Shown here: positions 1-5,177 of the stretch, piece after piece | Position numbering within the stretch: position 1 is the first letter of the stretch | Layout of the letters: every line of letters begins with the position of its first letter | NCBI GenBank assembly: GCA_011390535.1 | Contig: JAABSF010000237.1 | Coordinates: 1 to 5,177 of the forward strand | From: Deltaproteobacteria bacterium | Lineage (GTDB): Bacteria; Myxococcota_A; Polyangia; HGW-17; SLPX01 | Direction of reading: 5' to 3' | DNA: 5,177 bases | The notes under the pieces: model-generated | Seen by the model: the letters and a program-made list of their open reading frames with translations, nothing else | The model's database searches: none | Told to the model about the DNA's origin: nothing | Made by a program: the position numbers and the translations under genes

Positions 1-17
1 GACCACTGTCGAGGATT

Positions 18-818
18 ATGGAGCTTTTGTTGGATAGAGTGGCGTTACAAGCTCTTTTACCGATAAAACCACAAGCCCGCAAAAAAAGAGAGTCGGCAGG
101 TACCGGCGTCAAGAAAGCTCGAACCAGAGCACATGGAGTTCAACCGAAAAAAGAGAAGCCTGGTGGAGGGACTAAGAAAAAGAAATCGGCTGTGCGTAAA
201 TCAACCCGAGGCGATGTAATCGTCTTAGGAATGACCACCAGGAATCCGCGCCAACCGGGAGTAACTAACTCAACCGAGTTGAGGAGATTGGGCCTGGGGG
301 TCGCCGTAACATACAGCTATGCCAATGACAGCTTCACCGCCTGGAGGCAAGAATACGTAAATGAGTTGATTAGGAATCTCATCTCCGCAAAACTTGTGGT
401 GGGATGGCGACCTTCTCAATTTGATTATAAAGTACTCATGGCTTATACCGGATTACCCCTTAAAAAGGTGCCCTCAATTGATATTCTTTCAGAGGTTGAA
501 GAGGCACTAGGTTACCCCATACCGGCGGAGCTCATTACCCAGGCCACCCTTGAAAAACGTAGAAGATTGATGCCGGATAAGGCAGTAACCATGTGGAGAA
601 ATGGGCGAATCAGAGAATTGGCGGAATTAATATATGAAGACGTGAGACTGACCCGCGATCTATTTTCAATAATGATTCGAAACAGGAAGCTTTTTTATCC
701 CAAAGCTCCCTCAGGTTCTCCTGCGCCGATTGAATTGGACATAACTTCCAGAGTTCCCGAGCAAGTAATCTCTCTCGTCGGCAAACCGCCTAAACGCACA
801 GGGCGCAAGCGTTCTTAA
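18..818 (+). CDS. RNase H-like (RNase_H_2/YprB-type) protein with degenerate first catalytic motif
   Basis: The 266-residue product has two parts. Residues 1-66 are strongly basic, with Lys/Arg runs such as KKKK at 53-56, and look disordered and nucleic-acid binding. Residues 66-227 resemble the RNase H-like 3'-5' exonuclease domain found in YprB-type and helicase-associated proteins. Visible landmarks are LRRLGLGVAVTYSY (89-101), LVVGW..SQFDYKVL (126-140, motif II Asp136), ATLEK (176-180), the Trp193/Arg-Ile 197-198 region and EDVRLTRDLF (207-216, motif III Asp208). Where relatives usually carry FDxET, this protein has LGMTT (70-74), so the motif I Asp and Glu read Gly71 and Thr73. It may therefore be a non-catalytic nucleic-acid-binding relative. 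A GAGG lies only 3 nt before the ATG, and the frame is open to the window edge, so the true start may be further upstream. It converges on the MBL gene. The fold is likely; the cellular role is unknown. Confidence 0.75.
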   Translation: MELLLDRVALQALLPIKPQARKKRESAGTGVKKARTRAHGVQPKKEKPGGGTKKKKSAVRKSTRGDVIVLGMTTRNPRQPGVTNSTELRRLGLGVAVTYSYANDSFTAWRQEYVNELIRNLISAKLVVGWRPSQFDYKVLMAYTGLPLKKVPSIDILSEVEEALGYPIPAELITQATLEKRRRLMPDKAVTMWRNGRIRELAELIYEDVRLTRDLFSIMIRNRKLFYPKAPSGSPAPIELDITSRVPEQVISLVGKPPKRTGRKRS

Positions 819-819
819 C

Positions 820-834
820 AAAAGCCGGTCCGGC
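820..834 (-). terminator. Weak intrinsic terminator after the MBL gene
   Basis: Read on the minus strand, a GC-rich inverted repeat (GCCGG, one base, CCGGC, at 834-824) is followed directly by TTTT (823-820). It begins 6 nt after the MBL stop codon, in the 22-bp gap between two convergent genes. The stem is short (effectively 4-5 bp with a tight loop) and the T-run has only four bases, so termination may be partial. On the plus strand no T-run follows the hairpin, so it would not obviously stop the opposing transcript. Confidence 0.35.
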
Positions 835-840
835 AGTAGA

Positions 841-1674
841 TCAATGAGAAGCCACATCTACGGCCATCCCGTCTCGCGCAAAAAAAAGACTTATATCCCT
901 GTATTTTTTTCGTAGTGAACGTTCTCTCTTCCCTAGGGTTATATCATCACTCATGGGATCATGATGAAACAAAGCGAGCTTCTTTACTCCAGCCTCACGA
1001 GCTGCCGCCATGGCCTCTTCATAAGTGGAGTGTCCCCAACCGACACGATTGCGAAGGTATTCTTCACTGCTGTATTGAGCATCGGCGATAAAAAAATCGG
1101 CGCCACGCACGGCTTTTATGGTTCTCTTAAATGCTTTTTTATGCTTGGCTCTGTGAATTTCGTTGTCCGTTGCGTAAACAACCGTCTCTTCACCATTACT
1201 TATCCGATACCCAAAAGCCTTTCCAGGATGATTTAATTCAAAGAAAGAAATATGCAAGTCACCATACTGTAGTCCTTCTTCCGGAAGCGATTCAAATAGT
1301 ATCTTTGAAGAGAGGGCTGCGAAAGGTACCGGGAATACGTTCTGCTCCATTTGTTGCGTAAGAATAGCCTCTACTCTGGTTTTTAGTATGGAAGGTGCGA
1401 ACACCCGAAAAGTACAACCTTTTGTAAAAAAGGGCTGAAAAAAAGGCAGCCCTTGGATATGATCCCAGTGGGTGTGACTGAACAGCAGCGCGGTCTCAGA
1501 AGGCATCTCTTTTACGAGGGTCAACCCCAATTCACGGATTCCCGTCCCACCATCCAATATGACCCTGTTTTTCTTTTCCCTGATCTCAACACATGCAGTG
1601 TTTCCACCGTATTTTTCAGTCAGACGGCCTGGTGTCGGTATTGAACCTCTTACTCCCCAAAATTTTACTCTCAT
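841..1674 (-). CDS. TaR3-like metallo-beta-lactamase-fold metallohydrolase
   Basis: The 277-residue product is a complete, probably cytoplasmic MBL-fold enzyme with no signal peptide or membrane segment. Its N-terminus, MRVKFWGVRGSIPTPG, is the characteristic opening of the TaR3-like branch (COG1235-related, phosphoribosyl cyclic phosphodiesterase-like), which supports this start. Metal ligands look intact: HTHWDH at 67-72 (His67, His69, Asp71, His72), His149 in NHPG, Asp170 in YATD, and a late His in FHHDP (237-238). Another conserved His is in GWGHS (His215). These fit a dinuclear zinc or manganese phosphodiesterase or nuclease, but family substrates are poorly defined, so no reaction is assigned. 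The gene is the second cistron after an FHA gene 9 nt upstream. Its ribosome site GAGGGG overlaps the FHA stop codon and lies 5 nt before the ATG, implying translational coupling. Family assignment is firm; function is open. Confidence 0.92.
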   Translation of the reverse strand: MRVKFWGVRGSIPTPGRLTEKYGGNTACVEIREKKNRVILDGGTGIRELGLTLVKEMPSETALLFSHTHWDHIQGLPFFQPFFTKGCTFRVFAPSILKTRVEAILTQQMEQNVFPVPFAALSSKILFESLPEEGLQYGDLHISFFELNHPGKAFGYRISNGEETVVYATDNEIHRAKHKKAFKRTIKAVRGADFFIADAQYSSEEYLRNRVGWGHSTYEEAMAAAREAGVKKLALFHHDPMSDDITLGKRERSLRKKYRDISLFFARDGMAVDVASH

Positions 1675-1677
1675 CTT

Positions 1678-1685
1678 CTCCCCTC
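1678..1685 (-). promoter_or_regulatory. Ribosome binding site of the MBL gene overlapping the FHA stop codon
   Basis: On the minus strand the junction reads TGAGGGGAGAAGATG. The TGA ends the FHA gene, GAGGGG is a strong Shine-Dalgarno core sharing bases with that stop, and the MBL ATG follows after 5 nt. This fixes the MBL start and suggests that ribosomes finishing the FHA protein reinitiate on the MBL gene, giving linked amounts of the two. Confidence 0.8.
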
Positions 1686-2094
1686 AGGGTTTATTCTGAC
1701 CAGACCCTATTTCCAGCCTTGTTTTTTCCAAAAACACCAGCTCCAGTTTTCCAACCGATATTATATCTCCGTCGGACAGACGACACTCGGCGACTCTTGT
1801 CCGGTTCACTTTAGTACCGTTTGTGCTGTTAAGGTCACGCAACACATACCCTCCCCTTTCCGGTACAAGTTCAAAGTGCTTTCGAGAAGCAGATGATGTC
1901 CCTAAAAAAAGACCAGCGGAAGTGGATCGTCCTGCAATTATTGTTTCGGAGCCTAACTTGAGCTCTGTTCCTTCGCCCTCGCCCTTGATGATCCGAACAA
2001 AGCAGCGCCGGACCACCTCCAATGATGTGGCTTCATCGGCTCCTGATTTTTCAAGGCTATCAAGAGTTATAATATCAGTGGGCTCTTCACACAT
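1684..2094 (-). CDS. Small FHA-domain phosphothreonine-binding protein
   Basis: The 136-residue product is almost entirely one forkhead-associated domain (about 31-122) with short tails. The phosphothreonine-binding signature is complete: GRS (55-57, Arg56), SRKH (70-73) and LNSTNGT (88-94, Asn92-Gly93). FHA domains bind phosphothreonine peptides made by Ser/Thr kinases, and such a kinase is encoded just upstream. The 30-residue N-terminal tail is acidic and includes DEATSLEVV (20-28), which loosely recalls the ETTSV phosphosite of GarA/OdhI, FHA proteins whose tail is phosphorylated and then bound by their own FHA domain. That parallel is inference. There is no membrane segment. The start has an in-frame TAA immediately before it, so no longer form is possible, but its Shine-Dalgarno (GATGAG region) is mediocre. 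It is the first gene of a tight pair with the MBL enzyme, so that enzyme is a candidate partner. Confidence 0.93.
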   Translation of the reverse strand: MCEEPTDIITLDSLEKSGADEATSLEVVRRCFVRIIKGEGEGTELKLGSETIIAGRSTSAGLFLGTSSASRKHFELVPERGGYVLRDLNSTNGTKVNRTRVAECRLSDGDIISVGKLELVFLEKTRLEIGSGQNKP

Positions 2095-2463
2095 TTAAAG
2101 CTCATCTTTTATCTGGTGCCGTAATCAATGCTGTCTCAAAAACAACTTCGGGACTCGTACGATTATCTGTCCCTATTTGCACATAAACAAATCAATATCT
2201 CAAAAATAAAGAAAAAACCCATTTTTAACATGAGAGGCTGATAGCCGAACGGCCGGAGTTTACTTTTGCACAAAATTTCAACCTATCAAAAAAAGACAAG
2301 AAAAGTTACACACTTTTTATTTTTCAGCTTATTTAGAGATATTAAATGAGTGTTATCGACAAAGCAAGTTCATGTAACCCAAAACAGCATAAAAAGAAAC
2401 AGAAACCATAATAACTACCAGTTGGGATAGGAGAGCATCGGGAGAGGATTAAAAGACTATTTT
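2095..2463. other. AT-rich intergenic region between the kinase and FHA genes
   Basis: This 369-bp gap separates two minus-strand genes. Besides the promoter candidate near its left end, it holds A- and T-runs and a short GC island around 2230-2260 with weak hairpins (GGCT-GAT-AGCC; GCCG-AA-CGGC). I found no convincing GC-stem plus T-run terminator after the kinase stop, no tRNA-like fold and no credible coding frame. A 21-codon plus-strand frame at 2346-2411 lacks a good ribosome site and is not called. The length and composition argue that kinase and FHA genes are separate units, though read-through cannot be excluded. Confidence 0.6.
2162..2190 (-). promoter_or_regulatory. Candidate sigma-70-type promoter for the FHA-MBL pair
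   Basis: On the minus strand, a TTGTTT -35-like hexamer (2190-2185) is separated by exactly 17 nt from GATAAT (2167-2162), a five-of-six match to the -10 consensus. A transcript starting just downstream would have a leader of about 60 nt before the FHA ATG at 2094. The -35 matches only in its TTG half, and the region is AT-rich, so chance matches are possible. If real, the FHA-MBL pair need not be co-transcribed with the kinase. Confidence 0.4.
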
Positions 2464-4458
2464 TCAATCATCGAACGGAGTTCGTGTTTTGCGTTGCCTT
2501 GGCCTTGGCCGCGGCCGCGGGCGATGAGCCGGCTCATCATCGTCAAAGAGAGTTCCACCTTCTCTTACCCTGGGTGGCCTCCGCCGTGGACGGGTACGAC
2601 GGCTAGGACGCTGACGATCCTTGTCGGGCTTGGTTTCCCGTGTTTTGCCGTGGCGTCCGGATTGATCACCCCTTGTTCTGCTGCCGGCTCTCCCACCTCT
2701 TTTTATTGGACCTGTAAAGTCCCTCGGTTTCATCTCAACCAGGACCTCTCCGGGACTCGACTTGCCAAGCCGGATAATCTCCAGTTCGTGACCGCTCAGT
2801 GCCAAATACACAGAAACCTTACCTGTGTCCGGAACCTCCACTTCGTATGGTGTTTTACCCACATTTTCCCCTCCAACCTTTAGAGTTGCTCCAGTTGGAT
2901 TCGACTTCAACAGGATCTTTCGAGGACCGGCCTTGCCGGACATGCCACCCGCATCGTCTCCTCCCGACATGTCGTCGGCTACTTCTCCCGACATGTCATC
3001 GACATCATCCTTTTGAGCAATTTCCGTTTTATCCTCTTTGGAACCCTTTTTTTCTGCGGAGGCTTCATCTTTTTTATCGCTCCCCGGACCCAACAAGAAA
3101 TACCACGCGCCGGCACCACCACCACCCAGAACAATCACCAACCCGGCTATTAAAGAAACAATGAACCCAGCACCGCTTTTTTTCTTTAACTGAGGTGACC
3201 CTGTAACAGCGGGGACATACGGCTGAGACTGCCCTGGGACCGCCCCCGGCATTACACCGGCCATTGAGGGTTGTGATGTTGAAAGTGCACCGGTATTGGG
3301 GTTGATCATGCCAGGCGGTGGAGTTGTCGCCGGATTTATCGCAGACTGGGAAACATTCGGCCCTGTGGCGGTTCGATGAGCAGCGGATTGAGAAGGTGTG
3401 GGAATCGGCTGTGGTTGCGCTGAAGACATCCGAGACCACCCCCCAACGCCGGCGGAATTTGAATCGGGTGGTGGAGGCGGAACCATGGGCCGAACAACAT
3501 CATGGAACGCCGACACAGACGTCTGTACACGTGCAAGATCCTCCAGCATCTCATCCATGGACCCGTAACGATTGTCAGGTTCCTTGTCCATGGCCTTCAA
3601 AATAACCGCTTCAATATCCGGGTTTATTCCACGATCAGGGGCAGCCTGTCTGGGAGGTACAGCTGCTTCAGTGACATGCTTGGTCAGGATACCGATGAAT
3701 GACTCTGCCTTAAAAGGCACCGTGCCGGTGAATATCTCGTACATTATTACCCCGACAGAGTAAATATCGGCTCTATGATCGAGGTGCTTGCCCATAGCCT
3801 GCTCAGGTGACATGTAATGAGGTGTGCCGAACACAGCCCCTGTCTTTGTTAGATTATCATTACCTGCATCATTCACCTTTGCTATTCCAAAATCCAGAAT
3901 CTTGGCTACTTCCTGGCCGTTCTTGTCTTTAGTAAGGAATACATTCTCCGGTTTCATGTCCCGGTGAATCACCCCGTTGGAGTGTGCGGCCGACAACCCT
4001 CGGCATATCTGGATTATGATCCCAAGAGCCCGCGGAGCAGGGATAACTTCCCGCAGCATGACATGCGATAGATCTTCCCCTTCCAATAGCTCCATCGTAA
4101 AATAGACGCTCCCATCCCCCAGTTTTCCGAAGTCGTCTATCAGGATGATGTTCTCGTGCCCTATCTCAGAGGTCGCTTTCGCCTCGTTTTGAAACCGTTT
4201 CACCGCCTCTTCGTTGCTGGTTATTTCGGGACGTAGAAGCTTAAGTGCTACTTTTTTGTTTATATAAACATGCTCCGCTATATATACCTCCCCCATTCCT
4301 CCGGCACCGAGCAGTTTCTTGATGCGATAACGATCTGCCAGAACCTGGCCTACACGACTCGGCACCTCTTCACTGTCGTCTTCCAGCTTTGTGCCGTCTC
4401 GAGGACAAAAACTCTTGGATTCGTCGTACTTTGTATTACATGTGGGGCAATAGGGCAT
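2464..4458 (-). CDS. Transmembrane Ser/Thr protein kinase with zinc ribbon and PEGA domain
   Basis: The 664-residue product is a Hanks-type kinase. An N-terminal zinc-ribbon-like motif has CPTC (4-7) and FCPRDG (17-22), with Asp where a fourth Cys might sit. The kinase domain spans about 44-310: glycine loop GAGGMG (51-56), VALK Lys73, likely helix-C Glu92, HRDMKPEN (165-172), DFG (189-191), activation-loop Thr204/Thr206, GTPHYMSPEQ (211-220) and Asp231. All catalytic residues are present. A Pro/Ser/Thr/Gln-rich linker (about 325-424) leads to Lys-flanked membrane helix 430-456. Next come an acidic stretch with DMSG repeats (485-508), a PEGA domain (512-576, SNPTGATLKVGGENVGKTPYEV core region) and an Arg-rich tail to the end. 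The expected topology is kinase inside, PEGA and tail outside. GAGGA lies 5 nt before the ATG, and an in-frame TAA touches it, fixing the start. It probably phosphorylates the nearby FHA protein or its ligands; that link is inferred. Confidence 0.95.
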   Translation of the reverse strand: MPYCPTCNTKYDESKSFCPRDGTKLEDDSEEVPSRVGQVLADRYRIKKLLGAGGMGEVYIAEHVYINKKVALKLLRPEITSNEEAVKRFQNEAKATSEIGHENIILIDDFGKLGDGSVYFTMELLEGEDLSHVMLREVIPAPRALGIIIQICRGLSAAHSNGVIHRDMKPENVFLTKDKNGQEVAKILDFGIAKVNDAGNDNLTKTGAVFGTPHYMSPEQAMGKHLDHRADIYSVGVIMYEIFTGTVPFKAESFIGILTKHVTEAAVPPRQAAPDRGINPDIEAVILKAMDKEPDNRYGSMDEMLEDLARVQTSVSAFHDVVRPMVPPPPPDSNSAGVGGWSRMSSAQPQPIPTPSQSAAHRTATGPNVSQSAINPATTPPPGMINPNTGALSTSQPSMAGVMPGAVPGQSQPYVPAVTGSPQLKKKSGAGFIVSLIAGLVIVLGGGGAGAWYFLLGPGSDKKDEASAEKKGSKEDKTEIAQKDDVDDMSGEVADDMSGGDDAGGMSGKAGPRKILLKSNPTGATLKVGGENVGKTPYEVEVPDTGKVSVYLALSGHELEIIRLGKSSPGEVLVEMKPRDFTGPIKRGGRAGSRTRGDQSGRHGKTRETKPDKDRQRPSRRTRPRRRPPRVREGGTLFDDDEPAHRPRPRPRPRQRKTRTPFDD
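2497..2538 (-). repeat. Arg-Pro repeat codons with two adjacent perfect DNA palindromes
   Basis: Near the 3' end of the kinase gene, residues 646-654 alternate Arg and Pro. The underlying DNA contains a perfect 12-bp palindrome, CCGCGGCCGCGG (2509-2520). Two bases further on lies a perfect 16-bp palindrome, GATGAGCCGGCTCATC (2523-2538), which encodes the preceding DEPAH. The first is easily explained by GC-rich Arg-Pro codons. The second is not explained by protein repetition. Confidence 0.7.
2939..3003 (-). repeat. Imperfect short tandem repeat encoding DMSG units
   Basis: The kinase gene contains three spaced copies of a GACATG core on the plus strand, at 2939, 2966 and 2990 (27- and 24-nt steps). 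The last two are flanked by the same CTCCCGACATGTC. In the protein they give DDMSG, DDMSG and GGMSG units (residues 487-508) in an acidic stretch just outside the membrane helix. Steps are multiples of three, so unit gain or loss would keep the frame. Confidence 0.65.
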
Positions 4459-4463
4459 TTAAG

Positions 4464-4468
4464 TCCTC
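4464..4468 (-). promoter_or_regulatory. Ribosome binding site of the kinase gene
   Basis: GAGGA on the minus strand lies 5 nt before the ATG at 4458. Because an in-frame TAA sits directly upstream of that ATG, this is the most upstream possible start, and it keeps the CPTC zinc-ribbon opening. Confidence 0.75.
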
Positions 4469-4482
4469 AAAATTCAAACACT

Positions 4483-4495
4483 GGTCATTATGACC
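4483..4495. promoter_or_regulatory. Operator-like palindrome in the kinase leader
   Basis: GGTCAT-T-ATGACC is a perfect inverted repeat with 6-bp arms and one central base, 24 bp upstream of the kinase ATG. On the minus strand it directly abuts TATAAG (4500-4495), a possible -10 element, though I see no good -35 at the right distance. Its place fits a repressor site for the kinase gene. It could also arise by chance in AT-rich DNA. Confidence 0.35.
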
Positions 4496-4863
4496 TTATA
4501 ACGAAACAAAAAAAAGTAACTTACACTCAAACTGCGCAAGGAAAACTATAACACTATAAAAACTAACAGTCTAACGTCCCGCCACACACCTTCGGTTCAA
4601 TGAAACCATTGTGTCACTCATCGGTCAAATAAGATTTTTTCTGATATCTGCCTTTTTATCCAAATGCATCTTCATTCTTTCAACAGGTGCGCTAAAGTTA
4701 GGCACTTCCGGACCACTGTTCCTTTGAAAAATCTTTCCGGCAGCTCCTATGCCGGTGTTCTTCCGCCACAAATAGGTTAACCTGAATTATGAACATTTAT
4801 CTGCCTTTTGTCCAGCGACGCCACATCACGCAAAATCTTATGTTTTTATTCGATATTCAAACT

Positions 4864-4886
4864 ATTCACTTGTTATACGTGTGAAT
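4864..4886. promoter_or_regulatory. Inverted repeat over a possible -10 element upstream of the YihY-family gene
   Basis: ATTCAC (4864-4869) and GTGAAT (4881-4886) are exact inverted copies 11 nt apart, ending 38 nt before the ATG at 4925. Between them lies TTATAC (4873-4878), which resembles a -10 hexamer, but no clear -35 precedes it. The layout suits a dimeric regulator covering the promoter. The arms are short, so confidence is low. Confidence 0.3.
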
Positions 4887-4924
4887 CCTTTACTAGTTCT
4901 CATTGTTTTATTACAAATAACTCC

Positions 4925-5177
4925 ATGGGTACTAAAGAAAAACCATCCCAGTCTGAAAAAGATGCTAAAGCTCAAAAGAGCCGCAACGAAATAGCCGCAA
5001 AGACAAAGCTTCTTGCCAAAACCGTTGCTAAGCGACCTTCGGACAAAGGGAAAAAGTTAGCTGGTTTTGTCCAGCTTCTTTATCGTCAGTGGAGAGCTGA
5101 TAAATGCGGCCTCCGTACCGGTTCGCTTACTTTTACGACTGTTTTATCTCTGGTTCCCTTAACGGCTGTGAGCGTCG
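4925..5177 (+). CDS. YihY/BrkB-family inner-membrane protein, N-terminal part only
   Basis: The frame is open from the ATG to the window edge, giving 84 codons; the 3' end is missing. Residues 1-45 form a Lys/Ala-rich, probably cytoplasmic extension. From about residue 47 the sequence matches the start of the YihY/BrkB (UPF0761, often mislabelled RNase BN) family: an aromatic/basic segment FVQLLYRQWRADKCGL, then TGSLTFTTVLSLVPLTAVSV (65-84). The latter corresponds to the family's conserved A-G-S-L-T-Y-T-T-L-x-S-L-V-P-L signature at the first membrane helix. The family's role is poorly known; membrane transport or envelope functions have been suggested. No good Shine-Dalgarno is visible before this ATG (it is preceded by AATAACTCC), and the frame is open upstream, so the start is not secure; a non-ATG start cannot be excluded. 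Confidence 0.82.
   Translation, partial: MGTKEKPSQSEKDAKAQKSRNEIAAKTKLLAKTVAKRPSDKGKKLAGFVQLLYRQWRADKCGLRTGSLTFTTVLSLVPLTAVSV

Larger units (their letters stand above)
4459..4924. other. Divergent intergenic region between the kinase and YihY-family genes
   Basis: This 466-bp stretch must carry the promoters of both divergent genes. Contents seen: the palindrome at 4483-4495; two TATAGT-like hexamers on the minus strand around 4545-4558; a CAATG-AAAC-CATTG hairpin (4598-4611); a CCGGC/GCCGG hairpin with a 9-nt loop (4737-4755); a perfect AGGTTAACCT palindrome (4774-4783); and an ATTCAC/GTGAAT repeat near the YihY start. A plus-strand frame of 31 codons (4789-4884) has no strong ribosome site and is not called. 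I see no tRNA and no classic terminator. Confidence 0.5.

Noticed and set aside
961..1361. Two overlapping plus-strand frames opposite the MBL gene.
   Set aside because: The minus-strand MBL motifs are complete here, and neither plus frame shows a ribosome site or domain.
1823..2098. A 91-codon plus-strand frame opposite the FHA gene.
   Set aside because: The minus strand encodes a complete FHA signature across the same bases; the plus frame has no recognisable features.
2205..2232. An A-run/T-run inverted repeat (AAAAA-ccca-TTTTT) considered as a terminator.
   Set aside because: The stem would be only A-T pairs, too weak for an intrinsic terminator; the AT-rich context explains it.
2346..2411. 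A 21-codon Lys-rich plus-strand frame in the kinase-FHA gap.
   Set aside because: No convincing Shine-Dalgarno, very short, and Lys richness is expected from the A-rich DNA.
2472..2484. CGAAC-GGA-GTTCG hairpin at the 3' end of the kinase gene, considered as a terminator.
   Set aside because: It lies inside the last codons, and no T-run follows on the minus strand.
2799..3164. A 121-codon His/Pro/Leu-rich plus-strand frame opposite the kinase C-terminal half.
   Set aside because: Its odd composition mirrors the complementary strand of the acidic/Gly-rich linker codons; no domain, and it lies wholly inside a well-supported gene.
4270..4551. A 93-codon plus-strand frame antisense to the kinase start and running into the intergenic region.
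   Set aside because: It overlaps the conserved zinc-ribbon and glycine-loop coding part of the kinase, has no recognisable domain and no clear ribosome site; it is best explained as a shadow.
4789..4884. A 31-codon plus-strand frame ahead of the YihY-family gene.
   Set aside because: Only a poor AGG lies upstream, it has no recognisable motif, and it overlaps the likely promoter of the next gene.

Overview
The window looks like chromosomal DNA from a bacterium of the deltaproteobacterial grade (Myxococcota, Bradymonadota or Desulfobacterota-like). The evidence is a Hanks-type Ser/Thr kinase with an N-terminal zinc ribbon and a C-terminal PEGA domain, a free-standing FHA protein and a TaR3-like metallo-beta-lactamase-fold enzyme, a mix I associate with those lineages. 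Base composition is moderate, with AT-rich intergenic DNA. The taxonomic guess is inference; there is no rRNA or other marker here. I see no mobile element, CRISPR array, tRNA or rRNA.

Layout. (1) Positions 18-818, plus strand: an RNase H-like (RNase_H_2/YprB-type) protein with a very basic N-terminal extension. Its first catalytic motif appears to be lost. It may begin upstream of the window. (2) Positions 841-1674, minus strand: a TaR3-like MBL-fold hydrolase with a complete metal-ligand set, convergent with gene 1 across 22 bp that hold a weak terminator. (3) Positions 1684-2094, minus strand: a small FHA-domain protein, 9 nt upstream of the MBL gene and probably translationally coupled to it. 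(4) Positions 2095-2463: an AT-rich gap with a plausible sigma-70-type promoter for the FHA-MBL pair. (5) Positions 2464-4458, minus strand: a transmembrane Ser/Thr kinase (zinc ribbon, kinase, Pro/Ser/Thr-rich linker, one membrane helix, PEGA domain, Arg-rich tail). (6) Positions 4459-4924: a divergent intergenic region with several small inverted repeats. (7) Positions 4925 to the right edge, plus strand: the start of a YihY/BrkB-family membrane protein.

How the genes may work together. Kinase, FHA protein and MBL enzyme lie in the same direction. This suggests a phosphothreonine pathway: the membrane kinase senses something through its PEGA/Arg-rich outer part, phosphorylates the FHA protein or another target, and the FHA protein docks with or regulates the co-translated MBL hydrolase. 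The gene order and domains are read directly; the signalling link is a hypothesis. The flanking RNase H-like and YihY genes show no evident functional link to it.
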